Shown one piece after another: positions 1 through 6,974 of a DNA stretch of 64,000 bases. This DNA is from an uncultured Pseudobutyrivibrio sp. (GTDB lineage Bacteria > Bacillota > Clostridia > Lachnospirales > Lachnospiraceae), in assembly GCA_900546435.1 (NCBI GenBank), contig URCQ01000009.1, positions 20,040-84,039 of the forward strand. The letters are read 5' to 3'. The translations under genes and the position numbers were made by a program. The notes below the pieces were generated by a model. The model did not search any database. It was not told where the DNA came from and saw only the letters and a program-made list of their open reading frames with translations. Positions within the stretch are counted from its first letter, which is position 1. Each line of letters starts with the position of its first letter.

Positions 1-1
1 T

Positions 2-319
2 TCTTATTTAGTTATCGTGATTATAAGTGAAAAATTGTCAGAACATCCACAATGGTTATTTGCAATAGTACTACTTGCTATAACAGGGATAGGATTGATT
101 GGTACAGCGAATCATCCTAATATGCACATGACATCAGATGAATTGATGGAATCGAAAAAATCTGCGAGGACTATTGTTTTACTTGAGGGGTGCATAATAC
201 TTGGCTGTGTTCTGTTAGATGCAGATATGGTTTACGTTAGTTATATGGCAATAGCTGTTATATTATGTGCAGCTTTGCTGTGTATAGCAAAAATTTTTAA
301 ACAGGAGGTGAAAGAATGA
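2..319 (+). CDS. agrB: AgrB-like peptide processing protease, 3' end (truncated by window start)
   Basis: The frame is open from the first bases of the window, so only the C-terminal half is present (about 105 residues). AgrB proteins are membrane cysteine proteases that cut and cyclise the AgrD precursor of a quorum-sensing peptide. The visible part has three hydrophobic helices and, after the first, a polar loop (GTANHPNMHMTSDEL) resembling the conserved loop of AgrB between its last helices. The catalytic His/Cys lie upstream of the window and cannot be checked. The stop codon overlaps the start of the adjacent agrD-like gene (ATGA), as expected for an agrBD pair. The identification leans on this neighbour plus the loop motif. 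Confidence 0.82.
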   Translation, partial: SYLVIVIISEKLSEHPQWLFAIVLLAITGIGLIGTANHPNMHMTSDELMESKKSARTIVLLEGCIILGCVLLDADMVYVSYMAIAVILCAALLCIAKIFKQEVKE

Positions 320-465
320 AGAAGGTTAATAAGAAAGTGTTGAAGGTTGTAGAACATGTCATGAGAAATGAAGCTGTATATGGAATAGATAGATTCCCAC
401 CTGCATGCATGGGAATATTTCATCAGCCGAAACGTCCGATTATCCAGAAGAAAAGTGAAAGATAG
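316..465 (+). CDS. agrD: AgrD-type cyclic lactone autoinducer peptide precursor (49 aa)
   Basis: This 49-residue precursor starts at an ATG overlapping the agrB stop and is preceded by AGGAGGTG (302-309). It has the AgrD layout: an amphipathic basic N-terminal helix (MKKVNKKVLKVVEHVMRNEA), a short core (FPPACMGIF) and a charged C-terminal recognition tail (HQPKRP). By analogy with staphylococcal AgrD, Cys31 would form a thiolactone with the carboxyl of Phe35, giving a five-residue ring CMGIF, with AgrB cutting between Phe35 and His36. The sequence shows the layout; the mature peptide ends are inferred. No agrC/agrA sensor pair is visible to the right, so it may lie to the left of the window. 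Confidence 0.88.
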   Translation: MKKVNKKVLKVVEHVMRNEAVYGIDRFPPACMGIFHQPKRPIIQKKSER

Positions 466-562
466 TTAACTGGCGTGTTTTACTATTATATCTGTAGCCA
501 TAGATGCTATAGGAACTTAATTGTTTATTCCAAGATGACAAGTATAAAAAGGAGGTACTGAT

Positions 563-1098
563 ATGTTAAAAAAATTAAGAAAGTTATTGCATTTGCATTA
601 GCATTGACTATGTTAATGGGTATGGGAACAATGGTGTCAGCAGCAGAAAAGGAGAGTAGTATTCCTGAATATTCTGAAACCAATGATGGTGGAATGACGG
701 TGAATATTGCAGGAGATCAGGAAGGAACAATAGTTGAAGGCAGTGGTAATGAGGAAGGGATTAATCCGCTATGGTGGCCTGGAGATGGACCGGCTCCGCA
801 GGTGACAAGCATTTCACTTTATAAATATGGCTGGCTTACAAATGGAAATTTTGGCGTTACGATCAAGGTATATGGATATGGCAGCGATACTACAACATTT
901 GATGGAAGAAGTATTTCGTGGATACATCAGGAGCCATTTATTATATCTGGTACAGGCGCAGATGGCTTCTATTATACATATGATTGTGGTCCGATTACGC
1001 AAGCGGGAAGTTATAGATTTAATACAACTTTCAGGTCAACAAACTTCCCTAATACTACACGTTCCTTTTCAACGGTATTCACGTTTAGTGCAAACTAA
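563..1098 (+). CDS. Secreted protein of unknown function, frame broken at an A7 tract
   Basis: An ideal ribosome site (GGAGGT, 551-556) precedes ATG 563, but that frame ends after 12 codons at a TAG. One base over, the frame encodes a typical signal peptide (KKIKKVIAFALALTMLMG, cleavage near VSAA) followed by about 150 exported residues. The two frames meet at a run of seven A (568-574). One extra A would give a continuous 178-residue protein. The only in-frame starts as sequenced (TTG 604, ATG 610) have no ribosome site and would cut off the basic n-region. The mature part is acidic at first, then Thr/Ser/Tyr-rich and probably beta-sheet, with Trp-Trp near residue 60. I recognise no family. 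It lies 97 bp after agrD. Confidence 0.7.
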
Positions 1099-1099
1099 T

Positions 1100-1132
1100 A
1101 TATGTTAATTCATATAAATAACATATTATAAT
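1100..1132 (+). promoter_or_regulatory. Dyad plus -10 box upstream of the 1151 gene
   Basis: An 8-bp inverted repeat, ATATGTTA (1100-1107) and TAACATAT (1119-1126), is immediately followed by a consensus -10 box TATAAT (1127-1132). The right arm would sit in the spacer of the promoter, a usual place for an operator. The string AACATA-N-TATAAT recurs upstream of the gene at 2423. Confidence 0.45.
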
Positions 1133-1150
1133 GCGAATGGAGGTGGTTAA

Positions 1151-1678
1151 ATGCGTATTGGTTCGGGAGTGCAGAGTGTATCTGAATTATTTGGAAAGCG
1201 ACAAAACAATAGCAAAACATCTGTTAACGGAAATGAGGCATTTCCTCAGACATCAATGAAAGTGTATTTAAAGACGGATGATATGTTGTTTTCAGGCGGA
1301 AATGGAACCGGTCTTTCGTTTTATATTAAGTATGCAGAAGAGTCAACAGATGATAATCCTGTAGTGATAGCCAAAGGGATTGATGAAAATGGAAAAGAAT
1401 TTGAAGAAAAGATTAATATTAACGATATTGATTTGAGAAATGCTTCTTATGTCGAAATGAGTGCTTTGGAGGCATATTATGATGTTGATAGGGGTAATAG
1501 TCTCAGCTCTTTTCCACAAGAAACTGGTCACATGGGATTAAATGAAAGATGTGACCTTATATCCAGCTTTGAAAAGGTTATTCAGGATATGAACAAATTA
1601 GGAAAGTATGATTTGCAGATGTTTTATATGCGAAATATGAATACTTATCTAAATCTGGAAAGACAGAAAAAAGCATAA
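1151..1678 (+). CDS. Hypothetical cytoplasmic protein (175 aa)
   Basis: The ATG is preceded by GGAGGTGG (1139-1146) at good spacing. The 175-residue product has no signal peptide and no membrane segment. It has a Ser/Asn-rich N-terminus, a middle part with alternating hydrophobic residues (probably beta, around MKVYLKTDDMLFSGG and LSFYIKYAEES) and a helical C-terminal third ending in a basic tail. I do not recognise a family. It sits between two genes for exported proteins and may share a transcript with the next one, 65 bp downstream. The arrangement exported protein / cytoplasmic protein repeats with 1744 and 2423. Confidence 0.75.
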   Translation: MRIGSGVQSVSELFGKRQNNSKTSVNGNEAFPQTSMKVYLKTDDMLFSGGNGTGLSFYIKYAEESTDDNPVVIAKGIDENGKEFEEKININDIDLRNASYVEMSALEAYYDVDRGNSLSSFPQETGHMGLNERCDLISSFEKVIQDMNKLGKYDLQMFYMRNMNTYLNLERQKKA

Positions 1679-1743
1679 AGTTGTTTATAGATTCCTGTTG
1701 GAATGAAAATTTATACGATGTTAATTTGAAAGGAGATTTTAAA

Positions 1744-2283
1744 ATGAAGAAAGTAAAAAGTTTAAAGGCGTTGGTGTTGAGTTTGATGTTATGTTTGGCA
1801 ATGGGAACAACTGCGTTTGCAAGTGAAGTATCCACTCAGGGACAGGCTGCCCCTAATGCAAATAAGGCAGTAGAAGTAAGCGATTGTGGCGATTTGGACG
1901 TAGTACCTGCTTATGATGACGCCGTTGCTCTTGCAGATACGATTCAGTATGATGCAAATAGAACCATTACAAGAAGCAATTCCAGAAGCGGTGTATTCAA
2001 CGGAAATTATTATTACACCATTAATAACTCAAGCGTTACAAAGTTGTGCTTAAATGTTTATATGCCTAATGAAAGTGGAACAGATTATCTTCAGGGAACA
2101 ATTACTCTTGTAGGAAATGACGGAACAAGTGCACCGGTACAAATTGCTAACTATTCAGGAGATTCATGGACACTGACATTTACAGGTGTTAAGGTAGGCG
2201 TTAGATACCATTTCCATTATGAGTTGTATTCTGTTGGGTCTTCGCAGGTAGGCTATATTGCTTCTGCTGCTTATGCACAATAA
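1744..2283 (+). CDS. Small secreted protein of unknown function (179 aa)
   Basis: I chose ATG 1744 because AAGGAG (1730-1735) precedes it and a clear signal peptide follows: basic KKVKSLK, a hydrophobic core, and cleavage near TTAFA-SEV. The open frame extends 21 codons upstream without a ribosome site. The mature protein (about 155 residues) has no lipobox and no cell-wall sorting motif. Its second half is Thr/Ser/Tyr/Gly-rich and looks like a beta-sandwich (YYTINNSSVTKLCLNVYMP, then GTITLVGNDG). In size and style it resembles the secreted products of 563 and 3868. No named family is recognised. Confidence 0.78.
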   Translation: MKKVKSLKALVLSLMLCLAMGTTAFASEVSTQGQAAPNANKAVEVSDCGDLDVVPAYDDAVALADTIQYDANRTITRSNSRSGVFNGNYYYTINNSSVTKLCLNVYMPNESGTDYLQGTITLVGNDGTSAPVQIANYSGDSWTLTFTGVKVGVRYHFHYELYSVGSSQVGYIASAAYAQ

Positions 2284-2333
2284 TAGCTGCTTGAATATGG
2301 GATATTAAGCAAGCGCAACAGAATATTTTCATT

Positions 2334-2382
2334 GTATGTTGCATTTTATAGCAATCTGGCATAAAGTGCAACATACTATAAT
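2334..2382 (+). promoter_or_regulatory. Long inverted repeat abutting a -10 box, upstream of the 2423 gene
   Basis: A 16-bp stem with one G-T pair (2334-2349 with 2361-2376) encloses an 11-base loop, and TATAAT (2377-2382) follows at once. There is no T-run, so a terminator is unlikely. The arms begin GTATGTTGCA and end TGCAACATAC. The AACATA-N-TATAAT arrangement matches the one at 1121-1132, which suggests a shared operator or activator site. Confidence 0.45.
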
Positions 2383-2422
2383 AAGAAAATTAGATTATAT
2401 TGCTGCTGGAGGGATTATAAAT

Positions 2423-3109
2423 ATGGTAAATATGGTAAATACCGCTGTAAATAACAATATTTACGCAGGAAGAAAATCAGGTTCAAAATATAACCAATCA
2501 AAGGCTTTTCAACAAAAGGAAGTGTTAGAGACACCGGATGTTGCAGCAGTTAACAAATATGCAAATGTTCAAGAAATTTATGAGGCACTAAAGTGTAACG
2601 TGTCATGTAGAGGATATGAACAGGGGCAGGATGAAATTGCTGAGAAAGAAATTCAAAATGATGAACCAGAAATAAGCAATGATTCCAGTGAAAAAATGAC
2701 AGTATGGTATCAGGGTGTTCCTTTGGAAGAGTGGGCATTAACTGATCCTAAATACACGGATTCAGAAACGGGAATTTCATGGTATATTAGAGATGGAAAA
2801 TATCCGTATATGGTAGGTGAGGATGCAGAAAAGTTCCGAAAACTTTGTGAAGAATCCGGGGAGTTTGCGCTAAAGAAATTTGCGGAAATGACGGGATTAA
2901 TACAGAAATTAGATGACAATACAGTAGCGTATGTGGGTGATAACGGAATTGCAGTTAAATCTAAAGATGGGAAAGAGATGTTTGTGGACACATCAGGCTT
3001 ATCATATGATATTGTTATGGATATGTTCAGAAATTTGCCTAGAAATGGGAATTTTTTCAGCAATAAGTATTGGTCAGACAATATACAGAAAGCACAGGCT
3101 CGGAGCTGA
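2423..3109 (+). CDS. Hypothetical cytoplasmic protein (228 aa)
   Basis: The start is set at ATG 2423, preceded by GGAGGG (2408-2413); a second ATG lies at 2432, and the upstream extension of the frame runs into the inverted repeat. The 228-residue product lacks a signal peptide. Its N-terminus is Asn-rich and probably disordered, a charged Glu/Asn linker follows around residue 85, and a compact acidic C-terminal domain contains Trp-rich strings (VWYQGVPLEEWAL, GISWYIRDGKYPYM). I do not recognise the family. With the 1151 product it forms the cytoplasmic half of a repeated exported/cytoplasmic gene pattern behind agrBD. Confidence 0.72.
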   Translation: MVNMVNTAVNNNIYAGRKSGSKYNQSKAFQQKEVLETPDVAAVNKYANVQEIYEALKCNVSCRGYEQGQDEIAEKEIQNDEPEISNDSSEKMTVWYQGVPLEEWALTDPKYTDSETGISWYIRDGKYPYMVGEDAEKFRKLCEESGEFALKKFAEMTGLIQKLDDNTVAYVGDNGIAVKSKDGKEMFVDTSGLSYDIVMDMFRNLPRNGNFFSNKYWSDNIQKAQARS

Positions 3110-3597
3110 TGATACGTTATATTGCAAGAGTGTGTATGCTTGGACTCCGATAGGAGAAAGCAGATTGGTTCTGATTGACAGAAGAATCATATGATTTCAT
3201 CATTAATTTGGTAGGCAATAATATTCAAATTATTGCCTGCTAAATTTTTACCAAAATTCTTCTAATACCGTTTTTAGACTAGGAAATATTGTTGAAAGCG
3301 TACTCTCAATATATTCTTTAGAGCAGAACTGTAGCTTTGAAATAGTATCAATGCTGTGTTTTTTACTTGATTTCTGAGTAATTTTTGTTCTGTTGGTCAT
3401 TTTCTGCAAAAACAGGTCACTTTCTGCATAGGATATTTTCTTTTGCTTTGATTCCTGCTATTCTTAGAATATACAACAGATTGCTCTATATGGCACATTG
3501 AATACTGAGGAAAGGAGAAGTAAATATAATTATGAATATGCTTATAGAATGATCTGCATATAACGACAAAATGATATTAAAATAGGGGGTGATTTTG
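3110..3597 (+). other. Gene-poor stretch with terminator, direct repeats and a small minus-strand frame
   Basis: This 488-bp stretch holds a hairpin terminator at its left (3213-3250). Two 14-base direct repeats exactly 20 bp apart follow: GGTCATTTTCTGCA at 3395 and GGTCACTTTCTGCA at 3415, one mismatch. A 50-codon minus-strand frame (3248-3400, starting MTNRTKITQKSSKKHS) begins inside the first repeat but lacks a clear ribosome site. The repeats could be a response-regulator site or the end of a decayed insertion sequence; I cannot decide. Confidence 0.4.
3213..3250 (+). terminator. Rho-independent terminator after the 2423 gene
   Basis: A 10-bp perfect stem, AGGCAATAAT (3213-3222) with ATTATTGCCT (3229-3238), is followed after four bases by AAATTTTTA. 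It lies about 100 bp after the stop codon of the 2423 gene. Confidence 0.6.
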
Positions 3598-3861
3598 ATG
3601 AAAGATTTTCATTTGAAGATTTTAGCTATAATAATGATAATTTTTGGCATATTTGGTTTAAGTACGCTTCCGTTTCTTTCCATTATTGTCCAATATATTG
3701 ACTCAATAACTGGATTTAGTTCAGGAAATGGATATCTTACCAATAACATGGATTATCTTTTTAAAAGTCCTCTTATTTATATTGGTGGCTTTTTTGTTTT
3801 TAGTATCATTTTGGCAATTATTTATCTGGTTTATAGTTTTTTTAAAGCAAAGCGGGGGTGA
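3598..3861 (+). CDS. Small two-helix membrane protein (87 aa)
   Basis: ATG 3598 is chosen over GTG 3589 because AGGGGG (3584-3589) then sits at the right distance. The 87-residue product has two strong hydrophobic segments, about residues 5-28 and 57-80, separated by a polar loop containing SGNGYLTNN, and ends in a basic tail (KAKRG). I recognise no family. Its stop lies 6 bp before the next gene for an exported protein, so they share a transcript. A role in export, immunity or anchoring of that neighbour is possible but only inferred from position. Confidence 0.7.
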   Translation: MKDFHLKILAIIMIIFGIFGLSTLPFLSIIVQYIDSITGFSSGNGYLTNNMDYLFKSPLIYIGGFFVFSIILAIIYLVYSFFKAKRG

Positions 3862-3867
3862 CTTCTA

Positions 3868-4482
3868 ATGAAAAAAATAATTAGTATGGTTTTAAGTTTT
3901 ATATTGATTTTGGGGTGCTCGACAACAGCGTTTGCTGCGGAGACTCATAACTATGACACTGAAAATTTGCCTCATGATGGAGCTGATTATTTTGAAACGG
4001 AAATTAAAGCTGATGAGGAAAATGAAGAACGCATTTCTGATTTTGTTACCGTATATGGTTATCAATATACCAAAGGTAGTTTAAAAAGTGGTGCATGGAG
4101 AAATGGCACGAGTGGTGGTAGTTCTACATCTAGCGCAAAATTATCATTGAATTACACTCAAGATACTTCTTATAATATTTCCTTTAAAGCTTCAGTTTCC
4201 GGTGGATATACAAATGGTGGAACTATAGGAAGTGAGTTGGGTGTTACACTAGGTGCATCAAAATCATATTCTTTAGGTAGCGGATACTCCGTAACTGTTC
4301 CAAAAGGATCTCATTATTTAATCAAATATCGTCCTATGTATTATACATATAAGGTCGTTGAGACAAAATATAAAGAAAGATATAATGAAGCATTAGGCGG
4401 CATGGAGAGATATGTGGTTGAAACAAAAACCTGCTATGTAGACGTATTTTCGCACTGGGATTTTACACATGTAGCTAAGTAA
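3868..4482 (+). CDS. Secreted Gly/Ser/Tyr-rich protein of unknown function (204 aa)
   Basis: GGGGGTGA just before the ATG serves as ribosome site. The N-terminus is a signal peptide (MKKIISMVLSFILILGCS). Cleavage could be by signal peptidase I after TAFA, or, less typically, by the lipoprotein peptidase at LILG-C. The mature protein starts acidic. Its central part is Gly/Ser/Thr-rich (about residues 70-145, containing GGSSTSSAKLSLNYT and GSELGVTLGASKSYSLGSG) and looks like a beta-barrel or beta-sandwich. The C-terminal part is Tyr/Lys-rich (YRPMYYTYKVVETKYKERY). No family is recognised. It is the third exported protein in the cluster behind agrBD and is followed by a terminator. Confidence 0.78.
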   Translation: MKKIISMVLSFILILGCSTTAFAAETHNYDTENLPHDGADYFETEIKADEENEERISDFVTVYGYQYTKGSLKSGAWRNGTSGGSSTSSAKLSLNYTQDTSYNISFKASVSGGYTNGGTIGSELGVTLGASKSYSLGSGYSVTVPKGSHYLIKYRPMYYTYKVVETKYKERYNEALGGMERYVVETKTCYVDVFSHWDFTHVAK

Positions 4483-4544
4483 AGGTGTATGTTACACTAA
4501 ATAAAAGCAGGGAACTATCTATATCCATGCTTCAAACTGGAGAT

Positions 4545-4574
4545 AAAGCTCGTGGATCTGCCACGGGCTTTTCT
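4545..4574 (+). terminator. Rho-independent terminator after the 3868 gene
   Basis: AAAGCTCGTGG (4545-4555) pairs with CCACGGGCTTT (4561-4571) over 11 bp with one G-T pair, loop ATCTG, and runs into TTTTCTC. Confidence 0.8.
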
Positions 4575-4705
4575 CATGTTGTTATATACATTTTGCTGAA
4601 ATTTTAAATTTCAGTGTAAAAGTAGATTGGTGTTTAGAAGGAATATGCAAAGTATTACACGAAAATGTCAAAGGATTACAGTTTCCTAAAACCCATAATA
4701 ATTTC

Positions 4706-4714
4706 TGATATAAT
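4706..4714 (+). promoter_or_regulatory. Extended -10 promoter of the 4743 regulator gene
   Basis: TGATATAAT (4706-4714) is a consensus extended -10 element, 29 bp before the start codon. No good -35 box is seen, which is common with extended -10 promoters. Confidence 0.5.
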
Positions 4715-4742
4715 GCGATAAGTCAGAAAGGATGATGGGGCT

Positions 4743-5087
4743 ATGGGGAAAAGAGAGCACATATACGAAATTATTGCAGAGAATATCAGAAAAGAACGCA
4801 GAAGGCTTGGAATTACACAGGCAGAGCTTGCAGAACGGGCAGATGTATCATTGGATACTATCAAAAGTGTTGAAAATGGCAGAAGGGCAATGAGTCTTGA
4901 TACATATTTGAATATTGTTCATGCATTGGAGTCATCGCCTATGGTTTTGATGAGCCAGCAGCACCCAGAAAAACACATTGAGCGTTTTGCATTTATGATG
5001 AATCGATGTGACGAAAGAGAAATAGAATTTGCATTACATATGATTGAACAAATATTAAGAGGACAGGAAGATTATCTGAGTGAATAG
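4743..5087 (+). CDS. XRE-family helix-turn-helix regulator (114 aa)
   Basis: Residues about 10-65 form a Cro/C1-type helix-turn-helix (IRKERRRLGITQAELAERAD, then VSLDTIKSVENGRRAMSLDT). The remaining 50 residues are helical and acidic, with no recognised effector domain. This class of small DNA-binding protein usually represses its own promoter and that of a neighbouring mobile-element module. Its targets cannot be read from the sequence. The gene stands alone, with an extended -10 promoter upstream and a convergent minus-strand gene immediately after it. Confidence 0.85.
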   Translation: MGKREHIYEIIAENIRKERRRLGITQAELAERADVSLDTIKSVENGRRAMSLDTYLNIVHALESSPMVLMSQQHPEKHIERFAFMMNRCDEREIEFALHMIEQILRGQEDYLSE

Positions 5088-5111
5088 ACGGGTAGTTATC
5101 CTGTCCTTTGT

Positions 5112-5345
5112 CTATGACTCTTTTGCAAATTTTTCAGCGAGATGGTATATGATTTCTTCAATGGTGGGAGTATCATTTTCACATGGAAAGTCTGTCCAGA
5201 AGCGTTGCATTTTTGGATCAGGGCTTTTTAAAGCAATGGAAACTGCCCGCCCAATTTCCTGTTGGACTTCTTCTTTTGTGATTCCTTCTTTTTCGGCAAT
5301 GATTTCCAAATATTTATCAACAGAGTATGTGTTTTTATCATTCAT
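5112..5345 (-). CDS. Small Spo0A C-terminal-domain-like protein (77 aa)
   Basis: This minus-strand gene converges with the 4743 regulator. AAAGGA lies upstream of its ATG (5345). The 77 residues (EIIAEKEGITKEEVQQEIGR, then AVSIALKSPDPKMQRFW) resemble the last part of the Spo0A DNA-binding domain, in which a helix-turn-helix binds the sporulation regulator's target. Small stand-alone proteins of this kind are common in Lachnospiraceae accessory regions. The likeness is from memory of the motif; a profile search with Spo0A_C would decide. Function otherwise unknown. Confidence 0.65.
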   Translation of the reverse strand: MNDKNTYSVDKYLEIIAEKEGITKEEVQQEIGRAVSIALKSPDPKMQRFWTDFPCENDTPTIEEIIYHLAEKFAKES

Positions 5346-5524
5346 AGTGTTGTTGTGAATCCTTTCTGAGAAGGGTATTTGCGGTCAAATTGTCAGGTGC
5401 TTGAATTGTCCCGGTTGAATACCATAAAAGTAAAACAGATAATCCGTTCTATATTACATAATAACCTTGAGAGCTGTTTTCTATGCAGATTATGGCTATT
5501 TTCTATTCTATCATATACATACAG

Positions 5525-5546
5525 TATGGTGCATACACGCACCATA
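5525..5546. promoter_or_regulatory. Perfect palindrome, probable operator upstream of the 5594 regulator
   Basis: TATGGTGC (5525-5532) and GCACCATA (5539-5546) form a perfect 8-bp dyad around a 6-base spacer, 48 bp before the start of a small helix-turn-helix gene. The spacing suits binding by an HTH dimer, perhaps that gene's own product. Confidence 0.5.
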
Positions 5547-5593
5547 TCATTATAGGACACTCTTGCGTAGAATACAAGGAGGAGGTCTTTGTA

Positions 5594-5806
5594 ATGATAG
5601 TATATGACAGGTTATGGATCACACTCAAGAAGAAAAATATTAGCCAGTATGCACTAATTAAAGATTATGGAATAGATAAAGCACAGTTACAGCGATTGCG
5701 AAAGAATATGGTCGTAAAAACGGTAATCCTTAACAGATTATGTTCCATACTTGATTGTAAGATAGAGGACATCATGGAGTTTGTGCCGGATGAGGATATT
5801 AAGTAA
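5594..5806 (+). CDS. Small Cro/C1-type helix-turn-helix protein (70 aa)
   Basis: ATG 5594 has a strong ribosome site (AAGGAGGAGG, about 5577-5586); the longer open frame upstream runs through a palindromic operator and is not used. The 70 residues form one compact helix-turn-helix of the HTH_26 kind (LWITLKKKNISQYALIKDYG, KAQLQRLRKN, LNRLCSILDCKIEDIMEF). The sequence VVKTVILNRLCSILDCKIEDI is typical of this family's recognition and C-terminal helices. It is probably an autoregulating repressor of a mobile element. Confidence 0.85.
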   Translation: MIVYDRLWITLKKKNISQYALIKDYGIDKAQLQRLRKNMVVKTVILNRLCSILDCKIEDIMEFVPDEDIK

Positions 5807-5853
5807 AGAGATATTTCCAAAATGTAATGAGAGTTTGGAAATATCTCTTTTTT
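5805..5853 (+). terminator. Strong Rho-independent terminator after the 5594 gene
   Basis: A perfect 17-bp stem, 5805-5821 with 5834-5850 (core AGAGATATTTCC / GGAAATATCTCT), is followed by TTTTTT. It begins at the stop codon of the gene. Confidence 0.9.
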
Positions 5854-5998
5854 AATCCGCAAATATTTATATTCTTGGTATTAAGGTGTACAATATTCCA
5901 CCTGAAATAGCTGGTTTAGTCACTCTTACAAAAGATTCGCTTACGGTACAATGAATACAGCTTAAGCAAATATATAAGGTGCCGGAAAAGAGTGGAAG

Positions 5999-6322
5999 GT
6001 GTACTACGATATTGTTAATAGTGGAGAAAGAATAAAAGAGTTGCGTGCGGCAAGAAGAATGACAAGACAGCAGCTTGCCGAGCAGATTGGATTGTCAGTG
6101 GATGCTCTGCGGAAAATTGAAGCTGGTGTAAATGGAGCAAAAATAGATACGCTGATTAGTATTGCTGAATTGTTTCATATAACGTTGGATTATCTTGTGT
6201 GTGGGTGTGAAAGAAAGGCAGAAGTCGATGATCTGCTGGTTGGTCTGAAGGAGAAGGAAGTACAGTTTATCCGGAATATGGTATTAAATGCCGTTGACAA
6301 TATGAAACTTCTGACAGAATAA
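5999..6322 (+). CDS. XRE-family helix-turn-helix regulator (107 aa)
   Basis: The frame begins at GTG 5999; no in-frame ATG precedes the DNA-binding domain, and the ribosome site is weak (GGAAAAG about 20 bases upstream, GGAAGG too close), so the start is uncertain. Residues about 8-66 form a typical Cro/C1 helix-turn-helix (RIKELRAARRMTRQQLAEQI, LSVDALRKIEAGVNGAKIDT). A helical tail of about 40 residues follows and may mediate dimerisation. It is the third small HTH gene in 1.6 kb. A strong terminator follows immediately, so it is a single-gene transcript. Confidence 0.82.
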   Translation: MYYDIVNSGERIKELRAARRMTRQQLAEQIGLSVDALRKIEAGVNGAKIDTLISIAELFHITLDYLVCGCERKAEVDDLLVGLKEKEVQFIRNMVLNAVDNMKLLTE

Positions 6323-6324
6323 AA

Positions 6325-6365
6325 AAGTCGGATTGCATTTTTGATAATGCAGTCCGGCTTTTTTT
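6325..6365 (+). terminator. Rho-independent terminator after the 5999 gene
   Basis: AAGTCGGATTGCATT (6325-6339) pairs with AATGCAGTCCGGCTT (6346-6360) over 15 bp with two G-T pairs and is followed by TTTTT. Confidence 0.9.
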
Positions 6366-6369
6366 ATAA

Positions 6370-6912
6370 GGATTTGGAACAGGTGGGAGTGTTACTCTTA
6401 GTTCAAAAGAGTGTCGGTTACTGTAGAAGATGCGTGGTGTCAGTTATACTTTGTTCAGGTTCTGAGAAAAGAGCCGTTGAATATTGAAAACAGAATAGGA
6501 CACGCATATCCCACGAGCTTATATCGCCTTGTCTATGACAGGGTGGCAGAATCCCATTTCGTGCGATGACTATCCTCAGAGCTGTAGCCGATTATGAGAA
6601 ACGTAACAGCAGGAGCCTTTAAGGATAAGAGCAGAGGGTTGTGCCTACCGGGTTAGCAGCCGGAGGTAATGAGATAATAAGTGCACCTGAATTTCAGCAA
6701 AACGCATTTTCAGAGAGTGGCTACTTTCGTAAGTCCAGATGGGCAGGAAACTACGAAGTGATTGTGGCTGGCAAAGGATATGTTACCCGATACGGGGATG
6801 GTTAAGAAACCGGGAAGATAGTATTTTATCTTCCCACACAAACTGATTTGCAGTAACCAGCAGACAACAACGGGGCTTATAAGTACAGAGAGCATTGGCA
6901 GGTCAGTTTATG
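6370..6912 (+). ncRNA. Gene-free 0.54-kb stretch, candidate structured RNA or long leader
   Basis: No credible coding frame lies here on either strand, yet the stretch is less AT-rich than ordinary spacers around it and full of short hairpins. The clearest is GGGAAGATA (6812-6820) with TATCTTCCC (6827-6835). Others include TGTC-tat-GACA near 6532-6542 and CCGG pairs around 6650-6663. It lies between a strong terminator and the first gene of the recombination operon. It could be a long 5' leader, a large structured RNA carried by a mobile element, or decayed DNA. I cannot assign a known RNA family. Confidence 0.35.
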
Positions 6913-6974
6913 TGAGGAGATAAAGTGTGCACAGGATATCAAATCAAAATAAAAACAGGAATGGAGATTTTAAA

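Noticed and set aside
2710..3081. 123-codon minus-strand frame over the 2423 gene
   Set aside because: The plus-strand gene has a good ribosome site and coherent codon use; the antisense frame has neither.
5060..5108. AGGACAGGA / TCCTGTCCT stem as terminator of the 4743 gene
   Set aside because: The left arm is inside the coding region, the loop is 30 bases and no T-run follows directly.
6710..6895. 61-codon minus-strand frame in the hairpin-rich spacer
   Set aside because: No ribosome site and no protein-like pattern; the spacer is better described as non-coding.
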